This document shows, piece after piece, positions 24,696 through 35,987 of a stretch of DNA of 64,000 nucleotides. Location: assembly GCF_022267515.1 (NCBI RefSeq), contig NZ_JAKFGB010000014.1:620001-684000 (forward strand). The letters are read 5' to 3'. Both the position numbers and the translations under genes were made by a program. The DNA is from Rubinisphaera margarita (GTDB taxonomy: Bacteria > Planctomycetota > Planctomycetia > Planctomycetales > Planctomycetaceae). Numbering within the stretch: the stretch's first letter is position 1; each line of letters starts with the position of its first letter. A model generated the notes under the pieces. It saw nothing but the letters and a program-made list of their open reading frames with translations, searched no databases and was not told the DNA's origin.

Positions 24696-25970
24696 CTACC
24701 AGTTATACGGATAGGGCGGCAGGTCGTGATTCAGGTGCATGTAATACGGAGCCGGCGGTGCCAGCGGAGCCATGCGGTAGCTCCAGGTGTAAGGCATCCA
24801 GTCGATCGTGTATGGTCCGTAGTAGGATTTCGGGGCGTAGTAACCGCCGTATCCGTAACCGTAACTGGTGCCGCCATAGCCGTAGCTGTCGTACGACTGC
24901 GAATGAGCATCGGCGTAGGCTTCGGGGGACGGCATAGTTTCCTCGGAACCGGTGAACGGATCGCCTTCCTTGAGCCAGATGTTGCGGTACCGAACCGGAT
25001 TGCCGTGGTCCTGGAGGAGAATTGTCATCGGCTCGGGACCTTCCGGCTTGCCGGCTCCCGTCTTCGTCGTGATCTCGACGGCGTCGTGAATGACGATCCC
25101 GTTCTGCTTGACCGTGATCTTCATGTTGTCGGTCTTGTTGCCTTCGTCATCGAAGCGGGCCGCCCGGAACTTGATGTCGTACGTCTGCCAGCTGAGTGGC
25201 GGCAGGCACATATTGCGTTCGGGAGCCTTCACGCGATAGATGGCTCCACAGTGGTTGAACGCCAGCGGGTCGCCGAAGGAATCGAGCACCTGCACTTCGT
25301 AACGACGCTGCAGATAGACTCCGCTGTTGCCTCGGTCCTGAGAGGTTCCCAGCGGCTTGTACGGCAGGCGGAACTCGAGATGCAGTGTGAAGTCGCCAAA
25401 AGCGTCGACAGTCTCGCAACCTTCTTCAAGCAGACCGTTCTCGGTGACCGTCATGTTCTTCCAGTGATCGTTCTCTTGCCCATTGAAGAGCACGATTGCA
25501 TCAGAAGGAGCGGGCAGGCCGATAGTGGCACTGCGGCGATCGTATTTTCGCAACACGCCGAGAGAGCGGCCGTCTTCATCGGAGAATGACGCCTGGTTGC
25601 GAGCCACGCTCACGTTCAAGTCGCCAACTTCTGCAGCCACGACTCCGTCTTCGAGAACGGTTTGGGCCCGCTGTGGTTCTTCTTCATCCCAGCCGTCGCC
25701 GGGGAGTCCACCACCGTAGAGGACGACATCGAAATTCTGTTGTCCGCGGGCGACAATCTGGAGGCCGACCTTGCCGGCTCCCGGCAGGTAGCCCATGTAT
25801 TCACCCTGATAGCGGAAGTCGCTGTCGACCTCGGCCAGATCCTGCGTCGCCGGAGGCGAAACTTTCGGTGCGGCGGACAGAGTGCTGCCGTGAAAGAAAG
25901 CCGCGGCGGCAATCAGTAACCCAGAAACAGCTGGTGATTTGGAAGTGAGCACAGGAACCCCTCGTTGCAT
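24696..25970 (-). CDS. Secreted DUF1080 (3-keto-disaccharide hydrolase-like) protein with Tyr/Gly-rich tail
   Basis: 424 residues from the ATG at 25970; a start at 26012 is possible. A signal peptide (VSGLLIAAAAFFHGSTLSAA) leads into an N-terminal region of about 120 residues and a DUF1080 beta-sandwich domain (about 155-340; IVLFNGQENDHWKN, FTLHLEFRLPY, RGNSGVYLQRRYEVQVLDSF). DUF1080 domains are related to concanavalin-like lectins and act in carbohydrate turnover. The last 75 residues are unusual: Tyr/Gly-rich repeats (YGYGGTSYGYGYGGYY) and then Pro/Tyr/Met. Such a tail could mediate adhesion or matrix assembly. Confidence 0.85.
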   Translation of the reverse strand: MQRGVPVLTSKSPAVSGLLIAAAAFFHGSTLSAAPKVSPPATQDLAEVDSDFRYQGEYMGYLPGAGKVGLQIVARGQQNFDVVLYGGGLPGDGWDEEEPQRAQTVLEDGVVAAEVGDLNVSVARNQASFSDEDGRSLGVLRKYDRRSATIGLPAPSDAIVLFNGQENDHWKNMTVTENGLLEEGCETVDAFGDFTLHLEFRLPYKPLGTSQDRGNSGVYLQRRYEVQVLDSFGDPLAFNHCGAIYRVKAPERNMCLPPLSWQTYDIKFRAARFDDEGNKTDNMKITVKQNGIVIHDAVEITTKTGAGKPEGPEPMTILLQDHGNPVRYRNIWLKEGDPFTGSEETMPSPEAYADAHSQSYDSYGYGGTSYGYGYGGYYAPKSYYGPYTIDWMPYTWSYRMAPLAPPAPYYMHLNHDLPPYPYNW

Positions 25971-26248
25971 CGGTGCAGAAATCAAAGTTGTACGTCGATG
26001 TTCCGGGCGCATCTCAGCCGGGGGAATCGACGAATAGTTCTACTCTGCCATCCAGAGGCGACTGCTCGCAAGATTCTACCTGCGGACCGGCGGAAGAATC
26101 TGCAAACTGCAGAAATCGTAGCGGGTCCAGCGAACGGTCCGATGATCCGGGTTGCGCCCGGACGTGGCTTTTCAGCAACACGCGATCAGAAACAGACCCT
26201 TCGCGGAGGGGAACAACGCCCCGAGATGCCGATGCCGGCCAGGTGACG

Positions 26249-27610
26249 TCATTGCTTCTGAAACCCGAGTCCCTGTCCATTCAGTTCGCCGGTCTGAACC
26301 GTTCCCTCGGTCACATTGAACATGCCCGGATAGTCGTCCGCCCATTCTGCATTCGGGGCCGGGCAGTACTGGCGGCCGTTGCCTTCGATCGCGGCCACAC
26401 CCGGGATGCGGGCGGCCAGGGAAGCCGAGTGCAGGAAGCTGAAGCCGGGACAGGTCAAATCCTGAACACAGAGAAACATGTTCTTCTTCTGGGCAGCCGC
26501 TGAAAGCAGCAGTGTTTCGGTCTGTCCCTTACACGCCTTGAACGCGACGCCGGTGTAGCCGAGTTGTTCGGCGTCGTGCAGCGAGTCTTGATTGATCAAC
26601 GACTCGTCGATCACGACCGGCTTGATGGCAGCCGCCTGATGCATCCGGTTATCCGGGAACTTCTTCAGATCCCGATGCGTCGGCTGCTCGATGTACTGCA
26701 CCCGCTCAAAGGCACCCGGCGACTTCTCCTGAATCCCTTTCAGGAAGCCGAGCACGTATTCGACGTTCTTGCATTTCTCGTTGAAGTCGAGCGAGTAAAA
26801 CCACTTGTCGCAGCCCCGTTCCTTTTGAGCAACTTCCGAGATGGAATCGATTTCGACGACCCGTTCGATGTCCCAGTCCAGATCGTCGCCGTTCAGTTTG
26901 ATCTTCAGATGGGTCAGTCCGTCGGCCAGGATCCACTCCGAGAGCGTTTCCGGCAGTCCATCGTTGATTCGCTGTGAAATGTCGGCGTCTTTCAACGGAT
27001 CGACCGCCCCGACGAGATGATACAGCGGCAGTGTCGTCTTTGGTTCTCGCGAGGTGTATTGATCCAGATACTCGCCTTTGAAGTCGTCGCCGAGGTAATG
27101 CGACAGATCATGGTTCATATATTCAGACGAAAGCACGTTGAACGAACTCTGCCCGTGCAGACGCCCGTACCCATCGTGCACGGCGGCATCGAGGGGGCTG
27201 TTGGCGACGAGCTGAGCGAGAACCGGAATTGATTCCGGCATTTCGAGTTCGGCGATCACACCCGCGGCGATCTCTCCGTACTGTTCGATGAGTGCCAGCA
27301 TCAGGTCGATGGGATGACCAAACTCCTTCAACTGCACCGCAGCGACCGCCGTCTTGAGGGCGAGTTGCTTCATCGCCGTTTCGGCGGCTGGCGGTTCAGT
27401 CACTTGAGACGGCCAGGCCCACACGTTGCCAAGCGGCATGCTGCCGTGGCCGATCGCACGGCGACCATCGCGTCCTTCGAGTTCGACTTCGACGTTGATC
27501 AGATCGGTCTGGGTGACGGTCCGTCCGCCGAACTTCAGCGGCGCGCGGAAAGGGACCGGGTCAAACGTCACGTCGGCGCGGACGATGCGGGCATCACGGG
27601 AGTTGGTCAT
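26249..27610 (-). CDS. Enolase-superfamily (mandelate racemase/muconate lactonizing-like) enzyme
   Basis: 453 residues, cytoplasmic, with no signal peptide. The N-terminal capping domain (about 1-190) is followed by the barrel. The expected active-site elements are visible: KIKLNG (KxK base, about 245), SLDFNEKC (first metal Asp, about 280), YIEQPT (second metal Glu, about 318) and PVVIDESL (third ligand and base, about 340). A conserved Lys in FKACKG follows. The substrate cannot be read from the sequence. Neighbours (DUF1080, propeller protein) suggest sugar-acid metabolism only weakly. Confidence 0.85.
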   Translation of the reverse strand: MTNSRDARIVRADVTFDPVPFRAPLKFGGRTVTQTDLINVEVELEGRDGRRAIGHGSMPLGNVWAWPSQVTEPPAAETAMKQLALKTAVAAVQLKEFGHPIDLMLALIEQYGEIAAGVIAELEMPESIPVLAQLVANSPLDAAVHDGYGRLHGQSSFNVLSSEYMNHDLSHYLGDDFKGEYLDQYTSREPKTTLPLYHLVGAVDPLKDADISQRINDGLPETLSEWILADGLTHLKIKLNGDDLDWDIERVVEIDSISEVAQKERGCDKWFYSLDFNEKCKNVEYVLGFLKGIQEKSPGAFERVQYIEQPTHRDLKKFPDNRMHQAAAIKPVVIDESLINQDSLHDAEQLGYTGVAFKACKGQTETLLLSAAAQKKNMFLCVQDLTCPGFSFLHSASLAARIPGVAAIEGNGRQYCPAPNAEWADDYPGMFNVTEGTVQTGELNGQGLGFQKQ

Positions 27611-27651
27611 TCGTCGAGTCTTCCCTGGAGTGGTTCACTCAGAGGCAGATG

Positions 27652-28542
27652 TTACGACCACTCCAGACGCAGCACCTGATGATTCTTGAAAACGAGGAGT
27701 CCGACCGGTTCGATCGGATGGACATCGACTTTAACGATTTCTTCTTCGGTCGGCGCGGCCCAGAGAAGGGAACCGTCATCGTCGAGGCGATAAACCGAGT
27801 TCTCGATCGTCGCCGCCAGAGAATGATTGCCTGAATAGCTGGTTGCGATCTTGCTGACTGTCCCCTCAAGAATGAACGAACCAGCGGTGTCGCCCTGTCC
27901 GGTGAAAGCCTGAATCCCCTGATTCAATGTCGCCAGCAGTACATGGCCCGTTTTGTGTACGACGGCCATGTCGCCCACGTTCGACCAGAGTGGCTGTTCC
28001 CAGACTTTTCGTCCGGCGATGGAATACGTCGCGAGCAGGCCATGCTCAGCAGCCGCGAAGACGACCGGCTCATCGACGAGAAAGCCGACGTAGCTCAACG
28101 GCCGGAGCGTTTCGATCACCGCTGCTTTCTTGCCGCGATCATCGAGGACCAGAGCGCCCCCATCAGCGGCTGCGACGAACGTAAAGACGCCGTAAGGATC
28201 GATCGCCAGCGTGGTGCAGTCGAACGGAATCTGGACCGTCCAGACGACTTTGAGCTTCGCGTCGATCCGGGCAATGGAGTTCTTGCCGACCAGAGCGGTC
28301 CCGAACTCGCCGGTTTCGCACCAGGAAAGGATTGTCACCGGTTCCTGCAATCGCGTCAGCAGTTTAACGTTGAGGAGCGGGTCGAGCCGATAGAGCGTGC
28401 CGAGGTCGTCGGAAACGGCGTAATCACCGGCTTCGAGCATGCTCTCGAATCCGGTGATTGCTGATTCCGCACGAAAGGATAAAACGGAATCAGGAGGCCG
28501 GCCGGCCCCCTGATTCATCCACTTCGGTGGTTCGATTTTCAT
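27652..28542 (-). CDS. Cytoplasmic beta-propeller-like protein of unknown function
   Basis: 296 residues without a signal peptide. The sequence is a series of short beta-strand blocks with WD40/PQQ-like spacing (VSDDLGTLYRLD, GKNSIARIDAKLKVVW, AAEHGLLATYSIAGRKVWEQ, SVYRLDDDGSLLWAAP), consistent with a single seven-bladed propeller. I do not recognise a named family. It lies 41 bases upstream of the enolase-superfamily gene and 26 bases downstream of the S41 protease, so the three are probably co-transcribed. Confidence 0.75.
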   Translation of the reverse strand: MKIEPPKWMNQGAGRPPDSVLSFRAESAITGFESMLEAGDYAVSDDLGTLYRLDPLLNVKLLTRLQEPVTILSWCETGEFGTALVGKNSIARIDAKLKVVWTVQIPFDCTTLAIDPYGVFTFVAAADGGALVLDDRGKKAAVIETLRPLSYVGFLVDEPVVFAAAEHGLLATYSIAGRKVWEQPLWSNVGDMAVVHKTGHVLLATLNQGIQAFTGQGDTAGSFILEGTVSKIATSYSGNHSLAATIENSVYRLDDDGSLLWAAPTEEEIVKVDVHPIEPVGLLVFKNHQVLRLEWS

Positions 28543-28568
28543 GTCGCAGTTTCAACTGCCCAGGCGTC

Positions 28569-30206
<1,638 letters not shown>

Positions 30207-30362
30207 GCAGCGTTTCCCCCTCTAGTTGCTGCAAGTCGCCGCTTGTGATTCCTCCTGAGGAATCGCCTTCCAATTTAAAAGGCAATACTTAATGCGAATC
30301 GGCCGGATGTCGCTGCGGAACTCCCAATCTGTTCCCAGAGGCGACAACTGACAGACTCACGT

Positions 30363-30377
30363 GAGAATTCCATTCTC
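30363..30377. promoter_or_regulatory. Palindrome GAGAAT-TCC-ATTCTC, possible operator
   Basis: Perfect 6-bp dyad with a 3-base centre in the region upstream of the S41 protease and the Cys-rich peptide gene. Its function is inferred only from symmetry and location. Confidence 0.25.
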
Positions 30378-30433
30378 GAACAGCCCGACAAGCGTGGGCG
30401 ACAGTGAATGATCAGTCTCAATAACTGTTGCCT

Positions 30434-30454
30434 TTGAACAACAGCATTGTTGAA
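30434..30454. promoter_or_regulatory. 21-base dyad TTgAACAA-n5-TTGTTgAA, possible operator
   Basis: TT.AACAA and TTGTT.AA flank a five-base centre, with one symmetric mismatch per arm. The spacing (one helical turn) suits a dimeric regulator. It lies 360-380 bases from the Cys-rich gene and 230 bases from the S41 protease. Confidence 0.3.
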
Positions 30455-30817
30455 TTCAGCATACGTCACGTTTTTGGGGCGGTCAATTTTTTATCACGCG
30501 AATCACACCGCATAATCGGCATCCTCGGACCTCCTTGTCAGATCACGTCCGAAGAAGCGAAATATCCTTAAAGAACAGGGATATGCAGCTCATCGAATCT
30601 GGAGAATTCTGGCAAGGTCTCCGGAACTGTTCACATGGTTGTTCATGTCCTGGTAGGCGAGCTGTCCGGATCGGCTGGTTCTGGGGGATCGCGGGCGGGG
30701 CTGCGCTCGGCACGAGGCCGGCGCATCCAGGCCGACATTCCACTGACCGGTTTCTGCAAGTATTCCATCGAAGAGTGTCCCCTTCGGCCGGGCATCTTCG
30801 CTGGGAAGGATGTAACG

Positions 30818-31051
30818 ATGACTGACACACAGCATCACACCGAACATCACCCGCGACCGGATATTTCGAAAGAGAGACGAATCATGGCAGCCACCACCAC
30901 CAGTACGAATACGAGCATGGTCAAAGAAGTCGGCAAGCTGCGTTCTGCCAAGCAGACCCCGCAGGGCCGGTGTTGCAGCAGCTGTCGGAGTTGTCGTTCC
31001 TGTCGCAGCTGCCGAAGCTGTCGCTCATGCCGCAGCTGTGGCTGCCGCTAA
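30818..31051 (+). CDS. Small peptide with Cys-rich (RSC)6 repeat, possible RiPP precursor or metal-binding peptide
   Basis: 77 residues. The ATG at 30818 has GGAAGGA 7 bases upstream, which decides the start; an in-frame ATG at 30884 would give 55 residues. The first 50 residues are His/Thr/Lys-rich and lack cysteine. The last 27 read CCSSC, then six consecutive Arg-Ser-Cys units, then GCR, giving ten cysteines. The six RSC units are written with differing codons (cgg agt tgt, cgt tcc tgt, cgc agc tgc, cga agc tgt, cgc tca tgc, cgc agc tgt), so the repeat is kept at protein level and is not fresh DNA slippage. The leader/core look resembles Cys-repeat modified peptides; a metallothionein-like role is equally possible. 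No maturation enzyme is adjacent. A terminator follows at 31121. Confidence 0.65.
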   Translation: MTDTQHHTEHHPRPDISKERRIMAATTTSTNTSMVKEVGKLRSAKQTPQGRCCSSCRSCRSCRSCRSCRSCRSCGCR

Positions 31052-31052
31052 A

Positions 31053-31098
31053 GCAAAATCAAAATTCGTCTGCAGGAGAAGCGTCAAATGCTCTAAGC
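31053..31098 (+). repeat. Dispersed intergenic repeat, copy B
   Basis: Starts one base after the stop of the Cys-rich peptide gene. The 32-base core (gcaaaatcaaaattcg then tctgcaggagaagcgt) matches 52409-52440 at 31 of 32 positions and continues with weaker similarity into caaatgctctaag. Confidence 0.8.
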
Positions 31099-31120
31099 GA
31101 CGATATGCGGGGATTCCAAC

Positions 31121-31161
31121 AAAAAGCGACCGGCCAGGCGATGTCTGTTCCGGTCGTTTTT
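31121..31161. terminator. Bidirectional intrinsic terminator
   Basis: AAAAAGCGACCGG pairs with CCGGTCGTTTTT, with a 16-base loop. An A-tract on one side and a T-tract on the other make it usable from both strands. It separates the Cys-rich peptide gene from the convergent DinB-like gene. Confidence 0.8.
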
Positions 31162-31174
31162 CGTTTGGGAGGGG

Positions 31175-31660
31175 CTAAAGCTGCAACCGCTCCCAACTCA
31201 GAGCATCCCCTTCAGGCAGGTTCTGAAGGCCGAGTAAGCGGTACATCAGCCGCAACTGGGCTCGATGGTGCATGCCATGAGTGGCCAGATGCAGAATCGT
31301 TCCGCCATACGTTTTTGGCTGTGGCGGTTCATCGAGCGTGTCGAGATACGTGGAATCGAGCATTCCGTCGTCGACAATTCGACGAGAGAATGCGAACAAC
31401 TCTCCGCTAGCCGTTTCATAACGTTGGAGCAGGTCCTCGATCGACGGTCCGCGAACGATGTGATCACGAACCGGACGTTGCTGCATCAGATCGAGCCAGC
31501 ATTCCACGTTCCAGACGATATGTTCGAGCGTCGCCCGCACGGTGCGATGTCCGCAATCGAACTCTCGTTCGAGCTGGTCTCTGGAAAGTCCGCTTGCGAT
31601 ATCGAGGAACTGACGCGTTGTCGACGCGTCGTGTCCCAGCAAACGATCCAGCAGATCCAT
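31175..31660 (-). CDS. DinB-family four-helix protein
   Basis: 161 residues. Helical throughout, with the DinB/YfiT-type metal triad pattern: His in ATLEHIVWNVECW (about 47) and two later histidines in LATHGMHHRAQLRLM (about 126-131). DinB-fold proteins are often thiol-dependent metalloenzymes such as bacillithiol-dependent transferases, or are of unknown role. It starts 12 bases after the cysS stop and is likely co-transcribed with it. Confidence 0.85.
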   Translation of the reverse strand: MDLLDRLLGHDASTTRQFLDIASGLSRDQLEREFDCGHRTVRATLEHIVWNVECWLDLMQQRPVRDHIVRGPSIEDLLQRYETASGELFAFSRRIVDDGMLDSTYLDTLDEPPQPKTYGGTILHLATHGMHHRAQLRLMYRLLGLQNLPEGDALSWERLQL

Positions 31661-31672
31661 AATCCGACCTGT

Positions 31673-33190
<1,518 letters not shown>

Positions 33191-33542
33191 CGGACAGAGC
33201 TTCCCTACGCAACGCGGTGATCTACAGAATACAGGTACGATTCGTAATCTGATGGATTTTGGCGGGCTTGAAAAGAGCAGTTTTCAGCCGGTGACGAACG
33301 AAGAAATCCCCCGCCGACCGTGAAGGCCGTAGCAGTCCCAGGATTGGCACGGGCGTTCATTAAAGCAGTTTCACGACAAGACCAACTTTGTGGTGTGGCT
33401 AAGTGTAGCCGTGACTAAACGTCCTGTTTATGAATAACGATATCTGCAAGCCTTGAAATCTAAAGGCTCCTGCTTAGAATTCCACCCCCCTTTGCTTCCC
33501 CCAAGTTAACGGGCCAACCTTTATTGCTATTCTGGAGACTCA
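33191..33542. other. Divergent intergenic region between cysS and a DUF1559 gene
   Basis: 352 bases without a credible gene. It contains a good promoter for the rightward DUF1559 gene at 33453-33480. No clear element for cysS could be identified. Confidence 0.6.
33453..33480 (+). promoter_or_regulatory. Sigma70-type promoter for the DUF1559 gene
   Basis: TTGAAA (33453-33458), 16-base spacer, TAGAAT (33475-33480). The ATG follows about 60 bases later, with a GGAG ribosome-binding site. Confidence 0.5.
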
Positions 33543-34502
33543 ATGAATCTGTCGCTTCGTGATCGGCGTGGCTTTACGCTGATCGAACTTCTCGTTGTTA
33601 TCGCTATCATCGCGATTCTGGTGGCGCTGCTCCTTCCGGCTGTTCAACAGGCCCGCGAAGCCGCTCGCCGCAGCAGCTGCAAGAACAATCTCAAGCAGAT
33701 TGGCCTGGCTCTGCATAACTATCACGATACCCACAGCGCTTTCCCCCCGCTCATCGTTCAACCGGTGAACGCTCAGGGATCCGCCAACCATGCCACTGCA
33801 TGTGCCGCAAGTTGCTGGCCCGGCTGGGGCTGGCAGGCCTTTATTCTGCCGTTCGTGGAACAGCCCGCTCTGTATGACGCCGCCGGCATCGGTGAAGGCA
33901 GCAAGCCCTTCGACCGACAGACGGAAGTCCGCACGGTGATCAACACCTATATGTGTCCTTCTGACGTCGGTTCGCCGCTGGATAATGGCTCGATGTGGAA
34001 CCGCTTCACCAACGATGGCTGGGAAGCTGCCAAGTCGAACTACATGGCCGCCAACGATCACGATTTCACGAACCGTGACAATGGCGATACCAGCCCGTCG
34101 CACAATCCCTCCGGCATGTTCTGGAAGCACAGCAAGGTGCAGATGCGGGACATTACGGATGGAACCAGCAACACGATTATGGTCGGTGAACGTCGATACG
34201 AGCGTTCCGGCGTCAACGCTTCGGCTGGAGTCTGGGCCGGCACCATTGCCGCGACTCACGAAAACGATTTCGGTTACGACAACTGCGGCACTGGTCACGT
34301 GAATATCAACGGCCAGGTCACTGGCTGGGATTTCGTGAAGGGCTTCAGCAGTCAGCACCAGGGCGGAGCTCAGTTCGTTCTGGCTGATGGTTCGGTCCGC
34401 TTCATCTCGGAGAATATCGATCACAACCGGGATCAGACCGCGAACAGCACCTACGAGTTCCTGCTCAATCGGCAGGACGGCGAGGTGATCGGCGAGTTCT
34501 AA
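33543..34502 (+). CDS. DUF1559 pseudopilin-like surface protein
   Basis: 319 residues. The type III signal RRGFTLIELLVVIAIIAILV (basic leader of about 10 residues, FTLIE cleavage/methylation motif) is followed by the diagnostic LLPAVQQAREAARRSSCKNN and NLKQIGLALHNYHDTHSAFP of the planctomycete DUF1559/SBP_bac_10 family. The C-terminal H-X9-DG domain is also visible: GGAQFVLADGSVRFISE. These proteins are abundant in planctomycetes and are thought to form pilus-like or crateriform-structure components. It has its own promoter and terminator, so it is monocistronic. Confidence 0.95.
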   Translation: MNLSLRDRRGFTLIELLVVIAIIAILVALLLPAVQQAREAARRSSCKNNLKQIGLALHNYHDTHSAFPPLIVQPVNAQGSANHATACAASCWPGWGWQAFILPFVEQPALYDAAGIGEGSKPFDRQTEVRTVINTYMCPSDVGSPLDNGSMWNRFTNDGWEAAKSNYMAANDHDFTNRDNGDTSPSHNPSGMFWKHSKVQMRDITDGTSNTIMVGERRYERSGVNASAGVWAGTIAATHENDFGYDNCGTGHVNINGQVTGWDFVKGFSSQHQGGAQFVLADGSVRFISENIDHNRDQTANSTYEFLLNRQDGEVIGEF

Positions 34503-34523
34503 GTCGCCTGACAGTTCTCCGAA

Positions 34524-34555
34524 ACAGGGTAGCGATTCGTCGCTGCCCTGTTTTT
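34524..34555 (+). terminator. Intrinsic terminator after the DUF1559 gene
   Basis: ACAGGGTAGCGA pairs with TCGCTGCCCTGT (one mismatch) around a short loop, followed by TTTTTATTTT. It starts 22 bases after the stop codon. Confidence 0.88.
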
Positions 34556-34692
34556 ATTTTGAGACCGGCGAACGTGTCCGCGTCGTTTTGACCAAGGCGC
34601 CGCAGCGTCAGTTGCCGCGAGAAGCCGTTCGTACTATCGTCCGTAAAAATACGTGAACCCTCCGGCTGCATTGAGTTACAAGGACTGCCCTC

Positions 34693-35760
34693 ATGGCTGA
34701 TCAGAATATCCGCAAAGTCATCATCATCGGCTCCGGTCCGGCGGCCTGGTCGGCGGCAATTTACACCTCCCGCGCCAATCTCGAGCCGCTCGTCTTCGAG
34801 GGAGCCTTCACCGAAGACAACCGGGTCAAAGGGACACTTCCGCTCGGTCAGCTCGCTCTGACGACCGAAGTCGAGAACTTCGCAGGGTTTCCGGCTGGCG
34901 ATCTGACCGGCTACTTTGAAACCGCCTTCGACGAACGCAAGGCCGAAGAACTCAAGTCGACCCACCACAAGAAGGGCGTCAGCGGTCCGGAACTGATGGA
35001 ACTGATGCGGAAGCAGGCGACAAACTTCGGCACCGAAGTCATCACCGATGATGTTGTTTCCTGCGATCTGTCGCAGCGGCCTTTCACCTTGAAAACACTG
35101 CAGGGCAAGGAATTCCAGGCGCACACGATCATCATCGCCACCGGAGCCCGCGCGAATTATCTCGGTCTGGAGTCGGAAGACCGCTTCAAAAACCTGGGGG
35201 TTTCCGCCTGTGCTGTCTGTGACGGTGCCCTCCCGCGGTTCCGAAACAAGCCACTTGTCGTCGTCGGCGGCGGTGATTCGGCCATGGAGGAAGCGACCTT
35301 TCTCACGAAGTTCGCCTCAACGGTTTACATCGTGCACCGCCGTGATGAGTTCCGAGCCAGCAAGATCATGGTCGAACGGGCTCTGTCGAACGAGAAGATC
35401 AACGTCAAATGGAACACGGTGATCGATGAAGTTCTCGGCGATGAGAAGCAGGGCGTGACCGGGGTGCGGATTCGCAGCACGGTCGATGAGAGCCAGACCG
35501 AAGAGCTCGATGTGACCGGCTACTTCGCCGCGATCGGCCATACGCCGAACACCGATTTCCTCGACGGTCAGGTCGAAACGCATCCTAACAAATACATCAA
35601 ATGGACCGTGCCGTTCCGCACGAACACCAGCGTTGAAGGCGTTTTCGCCGCCGGAGACGTGGCCGATGACTACTACAAACAGGCCATCAGCGCCGCCGGC
35701 AGCGGCTGTATGGCGGCTCTCGACGCCGAACGCTGGCTCGCCGCCCAGGGCCATCATTGA
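34693..35760 (+). CDS. trxB: Thioredoxin reductase
   Basis: 355 residues. FAD-binding IIIGSGPAAWSAAIYTSRA near the N-terminus, NADPH-binding VVVGGGDSAMEEATFL, the redox pair CAVCDG, and the C-terminal FAD segment GVFAAGDVADDYYKQAISAA. CAVC rather than CATC is the variant common in plant and fungal enzymes. It is about 35 residues longer than most bacterial forms, with an insertion around 75-100 (DERKAEELKSTHHKKGVSG). It reduces thioredoxin using NADPH in the cytoplasm. Confidence 0.95.
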   Translation: MADQNIRKVIIIGSGPAAWSAAIYTSRANLEPLVFEGAFTEDNRVKGTLPLGQLALTTEVENFAGFPAGDLTGYFETAFDERKAEELKSTHHKKGVSGPELMELMRKQATNFGTEVITDDVVSCDLSQRPFTLKTLQGKEFQAHTIIIATGARANYLGLESEDRFKNLGVSACAVCDGALPRFRNKPLVVVGGGDSAMEEATFLTKFASTVYIVHRRDEFRASKIMVERALSNEKINVKWNTVIDEVLGDEKQGVTGVRIRSTVDESQTEELDVTGYFAAIGHTPNTDFLDGQVETHPNKYIKWTVPFRTNTSVEGVFAAGDVADDYYKQAISAAGSGCMAALDAERWLAAQGHH

Positions 35761-35785
35761 TCCAGATCTGACCATCGACGGGTGC

Positions 35786-35809
35786 CATGCCCACGCTCGC
35801 GTGGGCATG
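35786..35809. repeat. Perfect hairpin CATGCCCACGC-TC-GCGTGGGCATG
   Basis: 11-bp perfect stem and 2-base loop, 26 bases after the trxB stop. No T-tract follows, so it is more likely a palindromic repeat than a terminator. The flank ggtgccatgc is shared with the element at 44437. Confidence 0.65.
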
Positions 35810-35891
35810 TTGGTATCGGACGCTGAGATACAACTGCCTGCCTAAACAAACATGGGCATCGCCCCCCCAGGCTTGTGGTCCGAATCTCGGC

Positions 35892-35928
35892 CCACCGGCA
35901 GGGTGGCATAGACCTTCCTGTCTGTGCA
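35892..35928 (-). repeat. Dispersed repeat, member 1 (pairs with 41862-41896)
   Basis: Read on the minus strand it gives gcacagacaggaaggtctat and then gccaccctgccgg. The plus strand at 41862-41896 reads gcacaggcaggaatggctgt and then gccaccctgccgg. The two copies are in opposite orientation, both in intergenic DNA. Confidence 0.6.
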
Positions 35929-35987
35929 CAATGGGCAAACGTGACATCAAGAACCTGTGAATCCTCTCGACAGGAAGTGAATTCCTC

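Larger units (their letters stand above)
30207..30817. other. Long divergent intergenic region with palindromes
   Basis: 611 bases between the S41 protease (leftward) and the Cys-rich peptide gene (rightward). I find no convincing gene. It contains several short palindromes: GATTCCTC/GAGGAATC at 30247-30264, GAGAAT/ATTCTC at 30363-30377 and a 21-base dyad at 30434-30454. These are consistent with operator sites or an untranslated leader. Confidence 0.6.

Noticed and set aside
30543..30830. Open frames on both strands (about 95 codons each) upstream of the Cys-rich peptide gene
   Set aside because: They overlap each other, have atypical composition, no ribosome-binding site and no motifs; the region is better explained as regulatory.
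31019..31051. Cys-repeat region as a CRISPR-like or microsatellite DNA repeat
   Set aside because: The repeat unit is only 9 bases and synonymous codons differ between units, so the repetition is at protein level.
35786..35809. Hairpin after trxB as an intrinsic terminator
   Set aside because: The stem is excellent but no T-tract follows on either strand; it fits the palindromic repeat family better.
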